Below, piece after piece: positions 1-6,870 of a stretch of DNA of 15,148 bases. Below the pieces are notes generated by a model. That model saw nothing but the letters and a program-made list of their open reading frames with translations, did not search any database and had not been told where the DNA came from. Location: assembly GCA_964355975.1 (NCBI GenBank), contig CAYHFW010000046.1, positions 1-15,148 on the forward strand, read 5' to 3'. Each line of letters starts with the position of its first letter. The stretch's first letter is position 1. Source of the DNA: F1-60-MAGs104 sp964355975 (GTDB taxonomy: Bacteria; Planctomycetota; Phycisphaerae; Phycisphaerales; SM1A02). The position numbers and the translations under genes are program-made.

Positions 1-45
1 GCTCGGCGAGGGCTGTTTGAGCGCCGAGTGAAGCATTCCGCCGCG
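1..45. repeat. Terminal repeat, copy A (partial, cut by window start)
   Basis: This stretch matches 214-258 (copy B), and its first 39 bases match the end of copy C (15110-15148). It begins GCTCGGCGAGGGCTG and runs through GTGAAGCATTCC. It contains a perfect 7-bp inverted repeat, CTCGGCG (2-8) and CGCCGAG (22-28), around a 13-nt loop. Only the right-hand part of the repeat is visible because the window starts inside it. It differs from copy B at two positions (11 and 23). No coding function is supported. Confidence 0.8.
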
Positions 46-71
46 ATCGCGCTGGATTGGTGGATCGCGTT

Positions 72-140
72 CGCACCCGTTCTTTGGAAAGAACGCATCA
101 TTAAGCGGGCCATTCCTTCCAAAGAACGGGGTTTGGTGCG
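72..140. repeat. Long imperfect inverted repeat with nested palindrome
   Basis: The 13 bases at 77-89 (CCGTTCTTTGGAA) are exactly complementary to 117-129. The pairing extends outward through CGCACC (72-77) with GGTGCG (135-140) across a small asymmetric bulge. Inside the left arm, CGTTCTTT-GG-AAAGAACG (79-96) is itself an 8-bp palindrome, so two alternative folds compete. No T-run follows on either strand, so it does not look like a standard intrinsic terminator. It lies about 200 bp past the stop codon of the minus-strand protease gene. Its role is unknown. Confidence 0.75.
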
Positions 141-150
141 AGGAATCATT

Positions 151-258
151 GCTTGCGTACTCGCGGCGGAATCTTCGCTCGCGGCGAGTTCTCGAGCCGA
201 GCAAGTCTGCGCAGCTCGGCGAGAGCTGTTTGAGCCCCGAGTGAAGCATTCCGCCGCG
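151..258. repeat. Terminal repeat, copy B (complete)
   Basis: A unit of about 102 bp (151-252) is repeated at 15048-15148 with roughly five substitutions and one single-base indel. Its last 45 bases (214-258) also match 1-45. It begins GCTTGCGTACTCGCGGCGG. GCCGAGC (195-201) and GCTCGGC (214-220) form a perfect 7-bp stem with an 11-nt loop, while the second stem present in copies A and C is broken here by one base. The indel shifts any reading frame between copies, which argues for a non-coding element. Confidence 0.85.
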
Positions 259-324
259 CCCGCGCTTGTTGGTGTCTTGCCGCCGCGATCGCGCTCGTTG
301 GCGTCTTGGTGTCTCGCCGCCGCG
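255..324. repeat. Short tandem units next to copy B
   Basis: A 19-bp unit TTGGTGTCTTGCCGCCGCG (269-287) recurs at 306-324 with one mismatch, a period of 37 bp. The segment 255-278 also resembles 15005-15029, just before copy C, so the neighbouring units travel with the main repeat but in a different order. GCCGCCGCGATCGCGCT (279-295) is shared, apart from its first base, with 37-53. The whole of 1-344 therefore appears to be a mosaic of short repeats. I see no convincing gene, promoter or terminator in it. Confidence 0.65.
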
Positions 325-344
325 CTGGCTCTCTCAACACTCGA

Positions 345-2978
345 CTAGAGCGTTCCCCAGGATGCCAACACGACTGCGAGGTCCGATCCATCGACGACCC
401 CGTTTCGGTCGACGTCGGCGATCGATTGCATCTCACCCCACGCCGCAAGCAGTGCTGCGAGATCTGATCCCTCGACTGCACCGTTGAGATCGATATCGCC
501 TTGCGCGCGTTCGCAGCGATCTGCTTTCGCATCACCATCGGTGTCTGCGAGACGCAACTCGATACGCGCATCTCCGACTGCGACGCCTGCTCGAACATCG
601 CGCGGCGCTCCGACTGCGCAATACTCGCCGCGAACTGCGACGGCGAGTCCGCTGCGGATGGGCAGTGATCTGGTCCACGTGCCGCCACTGCGCGTGAACA
701 ACTCGTGCGTGCCACTCACTTCGACCGAACGAAGTGCGCCGACCATGAGCGTGTCGCCATCGATTGAGACGCGCGATCCAAATTTCTGAAGTGCTGTCTC
801 TTGCGCAGCAAGCAGGGTTTGCGCGAGTTGCCAAGATGATCCTGATGCGCCCACACGCTCAAGCACATAGACCGCGCCACTTTCGATTCCGACTGCAATG
901 CCCGCGGCGGGAGATCCAACGGCGATTCGCTCGCCATCGGTTGCGATTGAACTTCCCGCGCGACCCGCAGTTGCTGGAAGACTCATCACGCGCGCCGCAT
1001 TTTGCCATGCGTTTGAAACGCGTGACGAGACATAGACCGCGCCTGTTTCGACGCCGCTCGCATTGGTGACATACGGCGCGCCGACTGCGATGACGCCGTT
1101 GGCAACTGCGACGGACGATCCAAAATTGCCTTCATTGGTTGCGTCGAGTGGCGCGAGCGTCTTGACGAGCGACCAGAGAGATCCGATGCGCTCGTACACA
1201 TACGCGTGCCCACGTTGTGGAGTGCCTTGTGTCACTGGCACCTCTGGACTTCCCACAACAAGCACATCACCGCGCAGCGCCACCGCTGAACCGAATCCGG
1301 CAGAGGTCTGCGGGGTCGGTGCCGTAAGAGTCGCCATGAGTTGCCAGGGCGCACCAGTGGATGACGCCGCGTAGATCGAAACATCGCCCGCCGCGTTGAA
1401 GCCTTGCACATCGCGCGCGACGCTTCCGATGGCGATGAAGCCACCATCGACTGCGACGGCGCGACCAAACAAATCGATCTCGCCAGGATTCACATGGCGA
1501 AGGGTTGCGACAAGTTGTGGAACACTTCCCGCCAACGAGTAGACCGCGGCGCTTCCGGCAAAGTTCGCGCCGACATCATCGCCGTACGCGCCAACAACTG
1601 CGGTGCGACCATCGGTGTCGACTGCGTATCCGTAGTAGTTGTCGGCTGCGACTTGTGGTGCTGGAAGTCCTGTGACGAGTCCACCGGCGCAGAGAAAGCG
1701 GGATGGATCGGTGCAGAGCGAAGCCGTCGCGAGGTCGCACGAGTCGAGCTTTCCGTTTCCATCGCAATCGCTGGCTGACCCCGACGCGAGTTGTGTGATG
1801 TCGATGCGTCCATCTTGATCGCAGTCACCAAACGATCCTGGTGGTGCTGCGCAGCGAAACCCGCGAATCGCAGCGTTTGTTGTCACGATCGTTCCAGCAT
1901 TGTCGCGACCTGGATCAGACCCCACACTCGCAACGCCCGTGGGGGTGTTGTTGAAATTCACGAGTGGATTTGAAAAGTGGTCGATGCGCGATCCGGGCGA
2001 ATATGCCATCACCGTTCGGTATTGCGTTCCGCTCGACCCTGTGAATCTGTGGCCGAGTGATTTCGGAAAGACGCCTCCACTTGTGCAGCCACCGCCATCG
2101 TTTGGAGCGTGGCAGCATCCCATGTTGTGGCCAAGTTCATGCGCAAAGGTCTGGCTCGAGAGGCATCCCCATGCCGTGACACTGAAACCAATCCCAGATG
2201 AGGATGCATCGTTCGCTGGCAACAGGTAGGCGATGCCGCAGTACTCGCCAGCAGATCGGATCATCGCCACGAGATCGGCGCCTGCAGCGTCACGCAGCGC
2301 GTGCACCTCGTCGAGCACTCCATCGGTGCCGTCGGCGAGTGATGCGAGGTCGGCACCGAAGCCGACCTCTTCATAGTCGACTTCCATGTCAAAGACGACG
2401 CGAATGCGCGGTGCGATCGCACTGTTCGAGTACGCCGCGTTTGCGCTTGCCTCTGCGAGATCGACGAGTGCAGCGAGTGGACCAACTCCACCCGCGTCGA
2501 TGCGCGCCTTTGGTGTCGTCAAGACCACAACATCGACGGTCGACGCGTCGACGCATCCGCCGGCGATTCCACCTTGCGCCGATGTGTTGAATGCGCCCTG
2601 CGCGAGAATCTCGGCAGGCGCTTCGACCGCGCCAGCGCACTCTTTCATCGCCTCGGGTGGCAGGGGTTCGAAGTGCAGCGGCTGACCAGTGACGCCGCGC
2701 GCTCCCCAGCGAACGCCACAACCATCGACGAGCGTCGCGGCGAGAAATCCATTGCGTTCAACGATCACCGCTTGAATCGGTCCCGATGCATCGTGACCCG
2801 CAGCGACGCATGACCGACGCCCAGCTTCGCGTTCGATCACCTGTGATGTCGTGAAATCAATCTTGCACGGCCACTGCGCTTGCAGGGTTTGCCATCCCAC
2901 TTGGATGGCTGAGTCGTGCGGTGGCGCAGAGCAGGCAACCACCGCCAACACGATCTCGATGGCGGTTGTCGCGAGCAT
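345..2978 (-). CDS. Secreted metzincin metalloprotease with FG-GAP-like repeats and dockerin-like C-terminus
   Basis: This 877-residue exported protein is probably a zinc endopeptidase of the metzincin clan, closest in style to reprolysin-like M12B enzymes. It begins with a short hydrophobic segment ending VVAC (Cys16), which fits a lipobox, although the n-region lacks basic residues. The zinc site HELGHNMGCCH (280-290) has the full HExxHxxGxxH pattern, and VMAY (323-326) supplies the Met-turn. Two EF-hand-like linkers follow (about 384-415). Residues 440-800 hold repeated blocks such as AVDTDGRTAVVGAYGDD, which resemble FG-GAP or beta-propeller blades. The C-terminus has two dockerin-like repeats (827-848 and 854-875). 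The ATG lies 3 bp after the upstream stop codon, so the gene is probably co-transcribed with the small protein before it. The substrate is unknown. Confidence 0.9.
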   Translation of the reverse strand: MLATTAIEIVLAVVACSAPPHDSAIQVGWQTLQAQWPCKIDFTTSQVIEREAGRRSCVAAGHDASGPIQAVIVERNGFLAATLVDGCGVRWGARGVTGQPLHFEPLPPEAMKECAGAVEAPAEILAQGAFNTSAQGGIAGGCVDASTVDVVVLTTPKARIDAGGVGPLAALVDLAEASANAAYSNSAIAPRIRVVFDMEVDYEEVGFGADLASLADGTDGVLDEVHALRDAAGADLVAMIRSAGEYCGIAYLLPANDASSSGIGFSVTAWGCLSSQTFAHELGHNMGCCHAPNDGGGCTSGGVFPKSLGHRFTGSSGTQYRTVMAYSPGSRIDHFSNPLVNFNNTPTGVASVGSDPGRDNAGTIVTTNAAIRGFRCAAPPGSFGDCDQDGRIDITQLASGSASDCDGNGKLDSCDLATASLCTDPSRFLCAGGLVTGLPAPQVAADNYYGYAVDTDGRTAVVGAYGDDVGANFAGSAAVYSLAGSVPQLVATLRHVNPGEIDLFGRAVAVDGGFIAIGSVARDVQGFNAAGDVSIYAASSTGAPWQLMATLTAPTPQTSAGFGSAVALRGDVLVVGSPEVPVTQGTPQRGHAYVYERIGSLWSLVKTLAPLDATNEGNFGSSVAVANGVIAVGAPYVTNASGVETGAVYVSSRVSNAWQNAARVMSLPATAGRAGSSIATDGERIAVGSPAAGIAVGIESGAVYVLERVGASGSSWQLAQTLLAAQETALQKFGSRVSIDGDTLMVGALRSVEVSGTHELFTRSGGTWTRSLPIRSGLAVAVRGEYCAVGAPRDVRAGVAVGDARIELRLADTDGDAKADRCERAQGDIDLNGAVEGSDLAALLAAWGEMQSIADVDRNGVVDGSDLAVVLASWGTL

Positions 2979-2981
2979 TCT

Positions 2982-3452
2982 TCAGAGTCTAGGACGGAAC
3001 TCTCCAGGTGCAAAAGCTTTTGGCGGGTTCTTCAATCTTTCAATGGCCACGCATGCGCGTTCAACATCCGCAAGCGCAGCACGAACGCGCCGCCACGGAG
3101 CAAAAATCGCATCGAGCGCCGGACCTTGTGTGTGTTCGAGCACACTCGTTGGTGGATGCTTCGCAGTCGCGGCAACTTTGGATGCATCTTCGAGTTCGCG
3201 AAGTGCGCGTTCGAGGTCTGCACGAAATCCTGCAAGTCGATGTGCAGCTGGTCTCGCGCGTGGTTCACCTTGCGTGCGGTTCCATGATCCCTCGCGCGAA
3301 GTTCGACCGCGCGGTGCGCCGCGTCCTCCGCCCGATCCTCCACGCGATGAGCCACTCGATGAACCACTCGAGCGTCCGAATCCGCCGCGCGATCCATCGC
3401 TCTCGTTGGGATTTCCTTGTGGATAGAAGGGACGATTTGGCGGGACGGGCAT
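2982..3452 (-). CDS. Hypothetical protein with Gly/Ser/Arg-rich N-terminus
   Basis: I do not recognise a family for this 156-residue protein. Residues 1-60 are low complexity, rich in Gly, Ser and Arg with RGG-like groups (SRGG, GGGRGAPRGR), and are probably disordered. Residues 70-142 look helical, as two segments (RADLERALRELEDASK and WRRVRAALADVERACVAIERL) separated by a loop, suggesting a helical hairpin. No signal peptide or membrane segment is visible. I chose the ATG at 3452 because the longer frame to 3512 would overlap the start of the divergent transporter gene; that longer start cannot be excluded. The stop codon is 3 bp before the protease start, which implies translational coupling. 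The low-complexity part is encoded by four 12-bp tandem units. Confidence 0.7.
   Translation of the reverse strand: MPVPPNRPFYPQGNPNESDGSRGGFGRSSGSSSGSSRGGSGGGRGAPRGRTSREGSWNRTQGEPRARPAAHRLAGFRADLERALRELEDASKVAATAKHPPTSVLEHTQGPALDAIFAPWRRVRAALADVERACVAIERLKNPPKAFAPGEFRPRL
3324..3371 (-). repeat. Four 12-bp tandem units inside a coding region
   Basis: On the minus strand, TCGAGTGGTTCA is followed by TCGAGTGGCTCA, TCGCGTGGAGGA and TCGGGCGGAGGA, each 12 bp and in frame. They encode SSGS, SSGS, SRGG and SGGG. The first two units differ at one base and later units drift further, a pattern expected of replication-slippage expansion followed by divergence. The array builds the Gly/Ser/Arg-rich tract of the small hypothetical protein. 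Confidence 0.75.
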
Positions 3453-3487
3453 GAATCGAATCGTAGAGGCAGAGCCACGCCTGTGGT

Positions 3488-4426
3488 ATGACACTTCGCG
3501 TGAGAATCTCACAATCAGCCATTGCCCTTGTCGCTGTGGTTGTGTCGCTCGTCATTCTTGCGATGAAACTGGGGGCGTGGTGGTTGAGTGGGTCAGATGC
3601 GGTGCTCTCGGATGCTCTCGAGTCGATCGTGAATGTCGTTGCGAGTGCGATGACGCTGGGCGCCGTGCGCCTCGCCGCGAAACCTGCCGATATTGAGCAT
3701 CCCTATGGTCACGGTCGAGTCGAGTTCGTCAGCGCGGCGGTCGAAGGCGGAATGCTCGTTGCTGCGGGAGCGTTCATCCTCATTCATTCTGTGGGGTCGC
3801 TGTTCGCGGTTGCCGCGCCTGTCGACGCCACACCCTGGGCACTCGCGCTCGTCGTCGGTGGCGGACTCTTGAATCTCGCGCTCGCATGGTTGATGATTTC
3901 TGTTGGACGGCGCACAGACTCTGCCGCGATTGTTGCAGATGGATTGCACGTCCTGAGCGATTCAATCACAACCGCCGCGGTCATCGTCGGGCTCATCATC
4001 ATTCGACTCACTGGGTGGACGTGGGTCGATCCACTCATCGCACTCGCGCTGGGTTGCTTGCTTCTCTTCATGGGATGGCGCGTCGCGAAGAGTTCAGTCA
4101 ATCGGCTGATCGACCGACAAGACGATGGCGACATCGCGAAACTTGAGGCGCTCTTGAAGAGCCACCTTGCGGGCGGCGAGAAGACCCCAACGATTTGCTC
4201 GTTTCACAAGGTGCGCTGCAGACATGATGGATCGATGCACTGGATCGACATGCACATTCGATTGCCCGGCGCGATGAGCGTCGCGAAGAGCCACGACATC
4301 GCGAGCGAGATTGAAGAGCGGGCGATTGCTGTGCTCGGAGGTGCAGGTGAAGCGACGGTGCACTGCGAGCCCTGCCGGGCTCAGGGGTGCTCGTGCGAGC
4401 GCGAACGTTCGGCGAGCACTTCATAA
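3488..4426 (+). CDS. Cation diffusion facilitator (CDF) family metal transporter
   Basis: This 312-residue inner-membrane protein belongs to the CDF family, which exports divalent metals (Zn, Fe, Mn, Co or Cd) in exchange for protons. About six membrane helices lie between residues 11 and 200. TM2 carries SDALESIVN (41-49), placing Glu45 and Asn49 where FieF-type Zn/Fe transporters have Asp and Asp. TM5 carries DGLHVLSDS, giving His154 and Asp158. HPYGHGR (71-77) is the conserved segment after TM2. The cytoplasmic domain (about 205-295) retains family histidines in HWIDMHIRLP and VHCEP. The tail adds a Cys-rich stretch, CEPCRAQGCSC (293-303). The metal cannot be assigned. The gene is alone on this strand, and its last 46 bp overlap the convergent membrane-protein gene. 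Confidence 0.92.
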   Translation: MTLRVRISQSAIALVAVVVSLVILAMKLGAWWLSGSDAVLSDALESIVNVVASAMTLGAVRLAAKPADIEHPYGHGRVEFVSAAVEGGMLVAAGAFILIHSVGSLFAVAAPVDATPWALALVVGGGLLNLALAWLMISVGRRTDSAAIVADGLHVLSDSITTAAVIVGLIIIRLTGWTWVDPLIALALGCLLLFMGWRVAKSSVNRLIDRQDDGDIAKLEALLKSHLAGGEKTPTICSFHKVRCRHDGSMHWIDMHIRLPGAMSVAKSHDIASEIEERAIAVLGGAGEATVHCEPCRAQGCSCERERSASTS

Positions 4427-5235
4427 GAACCACTGAAGAGCGCGACGAACTCGGGGAATCCGCGAGTGAAGAGGCCAGCGCCATACTTGTGCGCGAGTGA
4501 ACGCACGACTGCCCATGTTGCGTACGAGGCGAGCTTCGTGAGTTCTGTGTTCTGTCGACGCGTCATGCGCCACGAGCCGGCGAGTGCACTCATCGCGCTC
4601 ATGCGTGGCGCGCGTGGATCGATCAGCGCAAGCGCCGCGTACGCCAACCGAACCTGCCAATAGCACGCCAAGAAGATGAACGGAATTCCAATGATGAGGA
4701 TCGTGGTAGTGATCGTCGCGACCTGCGCCGATGTGTCGACATCGCTTGTGAGCGCAACCGCGACTCCAACGATCACCGCAACGATGAGTGCCACGATGAG
4801 CCAGACCAGCAAGGGCAGCGCCGCAGCGATGATGAGTACGAGTGTGACGAATGAGAACGCGAATGGGCGCAGATACCCAGCGAAGAGATCGCGCGCGGTT
4901 GAGGGTTCACCACGAATCGCGCGAAGCGCCATCCGCGCCGCACCGTAGGCCAGCGGAATGACAACCGCGAACAGAAGCGCGAGTCCGATGGCGAGGTGGT
5001 TGAAAGTCTCAGAGAGTTGGCGCGTCAATTCGGCCACCGATGCGTCGAGGGCAAGCTCAGTGGGGTTCTGCGAGTTGGCGACCAACGCGTCGACGGCGCC
5101 CGCGAGTGGAATCGCCATCATCACCGCGACGATCGCCCCCGCCCAGATCAACGAGGTGGTTGGTCGCGCGATCGCCGCCGCAATGCGATCTTGAGTCTCA
5201 CGCAGAAGCGGTGGGGGATTGATTTTGATTCCCAT
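4381..5235 (-). CDS. Multi-pass membrane protein, paralogue of the gene upstream
   Basis: This 284-residue integral membrane protein has about five or six hydrophobic segments (for example residues 28-50, 82-105, 128-160 and 170-195). It shares a layout with the 278-residue protein encoded just upstream: a GYxRF-like motif (GYLRPF here), a run of membrane helices, then a helix ending in SWRMTR where the neighbour has SWRITR. This suggests a duplicated pair of the broad DUF975/YciC-like type, but I cannot confirm the family. The chosen ATG overlaps the upstream gene by 38 bp and lacks a clear Shine-Dalgarno sequence. A later start at a methionine near residue 39 would cut into the first membrane segment. 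The function is unknown. Confidence 0.75.
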   Translation of the reverse strand: MGIKINPPPLLRETQDRIAAAIARPTTSLIWAGAIVAVMMAIPLAGAVDALVANSQNPTELALDASVAELTRQLSETFNHLAIGLALLFAVVIPLAYGAARMALRAIRGEPSTARDLFAGYLRPFAFSFVTLVLIIAAALPLLVWLIVALIVAVIVGVAVALTSDVDTSAQVATITTTILIIGIPFIFLACYWQVRLAYAALALIDPRAPRMSAMSALAGSWRMTRRQNTELTKLASYATWAVVRSLAHKYGAGLFTRGFPEFVALFSGSYEVLAERSRSHEHP

Positions 5236-6034
5236 CTCGATTCAACAACATGTTGTACGCAACACCGAACTGTGTGAAGGCGAGCGGCATGCCGACGAAA
5301 ATGATTGGTAGCACGCAGCAGCACAGAGATGCCCACACCATGAGACCAGTGGTCAGGAAGAGTCCCAAGAGCGAGAGTGCCTTGCCGCGCGTGATTCGCC
5401 ACGAGAGTTCGATTGCGCGAATGGGTCCGACCTTGCCAAGCGAGGCGTCGGTGACGATCAGCCAGACAAAGATTGTGCGGATTGCGATCCAGTAAATCAC
5501 GACGAGGCAGACGAGTGCCCAGAGTGCACCAAGCGCCATCGCGGCGCGCGAGCAGTCATCGAAATCGGTGCGTTGGATGCCATCCTTGAACACTTCAAAT
5601 CCGATACCGAAGTACACGATCGCTGCGGCGACGACGAACGCGAGGAGGGCGGGAATGACGAACACGAAGCAGAGCAGGAACAGTGAGCCTATGAGTGCTG
5701 GAAATCGTCTGTATCCCTGCAGAATGTCGCTGAGTACTGGCGTCTGCGCACGCGCGGCGCGGTTGCCCATCCAGTAAAGCCCGCCTGCGACTGGCACGAC
5801 GACAAAGAGTGACCACAGACCGCTGAAACAGCCGAGCCCGCCCATCAGCATGGCGGCGCCTGGTGTTGGAGGTTGTCGCGGCTCTCCAGATTGCGCGAAG
5901 GTCTGCACGAGGTTGACCGCTTGCGTCGGGAGGTTGATTGCGATGTAGATCACCGATGCAATGCTCAACATCAGCCATGACTTCTTATAGAGCGCCCAAC
6001 TCTGACCCCAGACGTTTGTGAATGAATATTCCAT
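5198..6034 (-). CDS. Multi-pass membrane protein (DUF975/YciC-like layout)
   Basis: This 278-residue integral membrane protein has about six hydrophobic segments, including a Cys-rich one (WASLCCCVLPIIFVGMPLAF). It starts MEYSFTNVWGQSWALYKKSW, an opening common in DUF975-like proteins with a Trp-rich amphipathic lead. GYRRFPALIGSLFLLCFVF and RAIELSWRITRGKALSLLGL are the parts shared with its downstream paralogue. The start is well supported by AAAGGAG (6040-6046) placed 5 nt before the ATG, the clearest ribosome binding site in the run. It lies 32 bp after the ThuA gene. The function is not known; a role in membrane homeostasis or in partnering an exporter is only a guess. Confidence 0.82.
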   Translation of the reverse strand: MEYSFTNVWGQSWALYKKSWLMLSIASVIYIAINLPTQAVNLVQTFAQSGEPRQPPTPGAAMLMGGLGCFSGLWSLFVVVPVAGGLYWMGNRAARAQTPVLSDILQGYRRFPALIGSLFLLCFVFVIPALLAFVVAAAIVYFGIGFEVFKDGIQRTDFDDCSRAAMALGALWALVCLVVIYWIAIRTIFVWLIVTDASLGKVGPIRAIELSWRITRGKALSLLGLFLTTGLMVWASLCCCVLPIIFVGMPLAFTQFGVAYNMLLNRDGNQNQSPTASA

Positions 6035-6066
6035 TGTGGCTCCTTTGTTTGGTGACTTTGCTGCTG

Positions 6067-6861
6067 CTACTTCGAACTCGGCGGACTGGGCACCGCGACT
6101 GGCTGCGCGCGTGCTGGTTGCAATTTCGCCGCCCAGAGTATCCCTCGTTTGATGTGCTCGCGAAAGAGCGGCTCAGCGAAAGATTCTTTGGTGTGTCCAC
6201 CCGCGGTGTACCAAGCGCGACCCTGCTTCATCGTGCGCCACCACGCACACGGATGATCACCATTCATTTCACCACCAGTGAACGACGTCTCATCGAGCGA
6301 CGCGAGTACATGAATGCCATCGACCGTGCGTGGATTTCGGTTGAATCGATACCACTCATCGGTGCGCGGCCAGCGCTCGGGCAACATCGCAGTTGAAGGA
6401 TGCGAGTGATCTTCGACGATCACTGTTGCAAGCTGCACATCAGGATGGCCTGCGAAGCGCGCTCCAACAAGATCAGCGAACCACGGCCACGTATGTTCGG
6501 TATCGCTCGCGGCATGAATGCCCGCAAAGCCACCGCCCGCTTCGATGAACTCTTGAAAGGCGATCTGCTGCTCGTCGTTGAGAACATCGCCGGTCGTCGA
6601 TAGAAACACAACTGCGCGAAACTCTTTGAGGTTGTCGCTCGTGAACTGCGCGGCGTCTTCGGTGGCAACGACTTCGACATCAGGCGCGAGCAGTTCACGC
6701 ACGCACGCGATGCCATCTGGAATCGAAGTGTGGCGAAAGGTCGCAGTCTTCGTGAAGAGCAGCACGCGCGGCTTTGGTGGTGCCTCTTGCGCGGCAACCA
6801 CCACACCAACTGCCGCGACCGCGAGGGCGGTCGTCATCAGCATCAAAAGCAGAGCTCGCAT
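6067..6861 (-). CDS. Secreted ThuA-domain protein
   Basis: This 264-residue protein belongs to the ThuA family (trehalose-utilisation type, class I glutamine-amidotransferase-like fold), which is abundant in planctomycetes and linked to sugar metabolism. A hydrophobic leader (about residues 1-24, ending VVVAAQEAPP) indicates export. Family signatures are RVLLFTKTATFRHTSI (32-47), GGGFAGIHAASDTEHTWPWF (109-128), GHPDVQ (138-143), DEWYRFNRNP (168-177), HPCAWWR (203-209) and GRAWYTAGGHTKESF (214-228). The domain is complete, and a short Pro-rich tail follows. It starts 9 bp after the adaptor stop codon with no obvious ribosome binding site, consistent with coupled translation. The reaction in this organism is unknown; ThuA itself acts in 3-keto-sugar metabolism in rhizobia. 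Confidence 0.9.
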   Translation of the reverse strand: MRALLLMLMTTALAVAAVGVVVAAQEAPPKPRVLLFTKTATFRHTSIPDGIACVRELLAPDVEVVATEDAAQFTSDNLKEFRAVVFLSTTGDVLNDEQQIAFQEFIEAGGGFAGIHAASDTEHTWPWFADLVGARFAGHPDVQLATVIVEDHSHPSTAMLPERWPRTDEWYRFNRNPRTVDGIHVLASLDETSFTGGEMNGDHPCAWWRTMKQGRAWYTAGGHTKESFAEPLFREHIKRGILWAAKLQPARAQPVAVPSPPSSK

Positions 6862-6870
6862 CGCGTGAGA

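Noticed and set aside
1..344. CRISPR array
   Set aside because: The repeats are few, of different lengths and irregularly spaced, and no cas genes are present.
28..348. Plus-strand open frame of 106 codons across the left-end repeats
   Set aside because: It is composed of the repeat units and inverted repeats. Copies A and B share the frame, but copy C breaks it with an indel, there is no ribosome binding site, and the product resembles no family.
146..715. Minus-strand open frame of 189 codons
   Set aside because: It overlaps the protease gene in another frame and runs into the repeats; the translation is Arg/Ser-rich in the way expected of GC-rich shadow frames.
2851..3426. Plus-strand open frame of 191 codons opposite the small hypothetical gene
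   Set aside because: It lies antisense to two genes, its product is a Pro/Arg/Ser-rich mirror of the Gly/Ser/Arg tract, and the minus-strand frame has better coupling to the protease start. It remains the most plausible rival to that gene.
4381..6034. The two membrane proteins as MacB-type permeases for the adaptor
   Set aside because: They lack the large periplasmic domain, the FtsX helix pattern and any ATPase motif (no Walker A or ABC signature).
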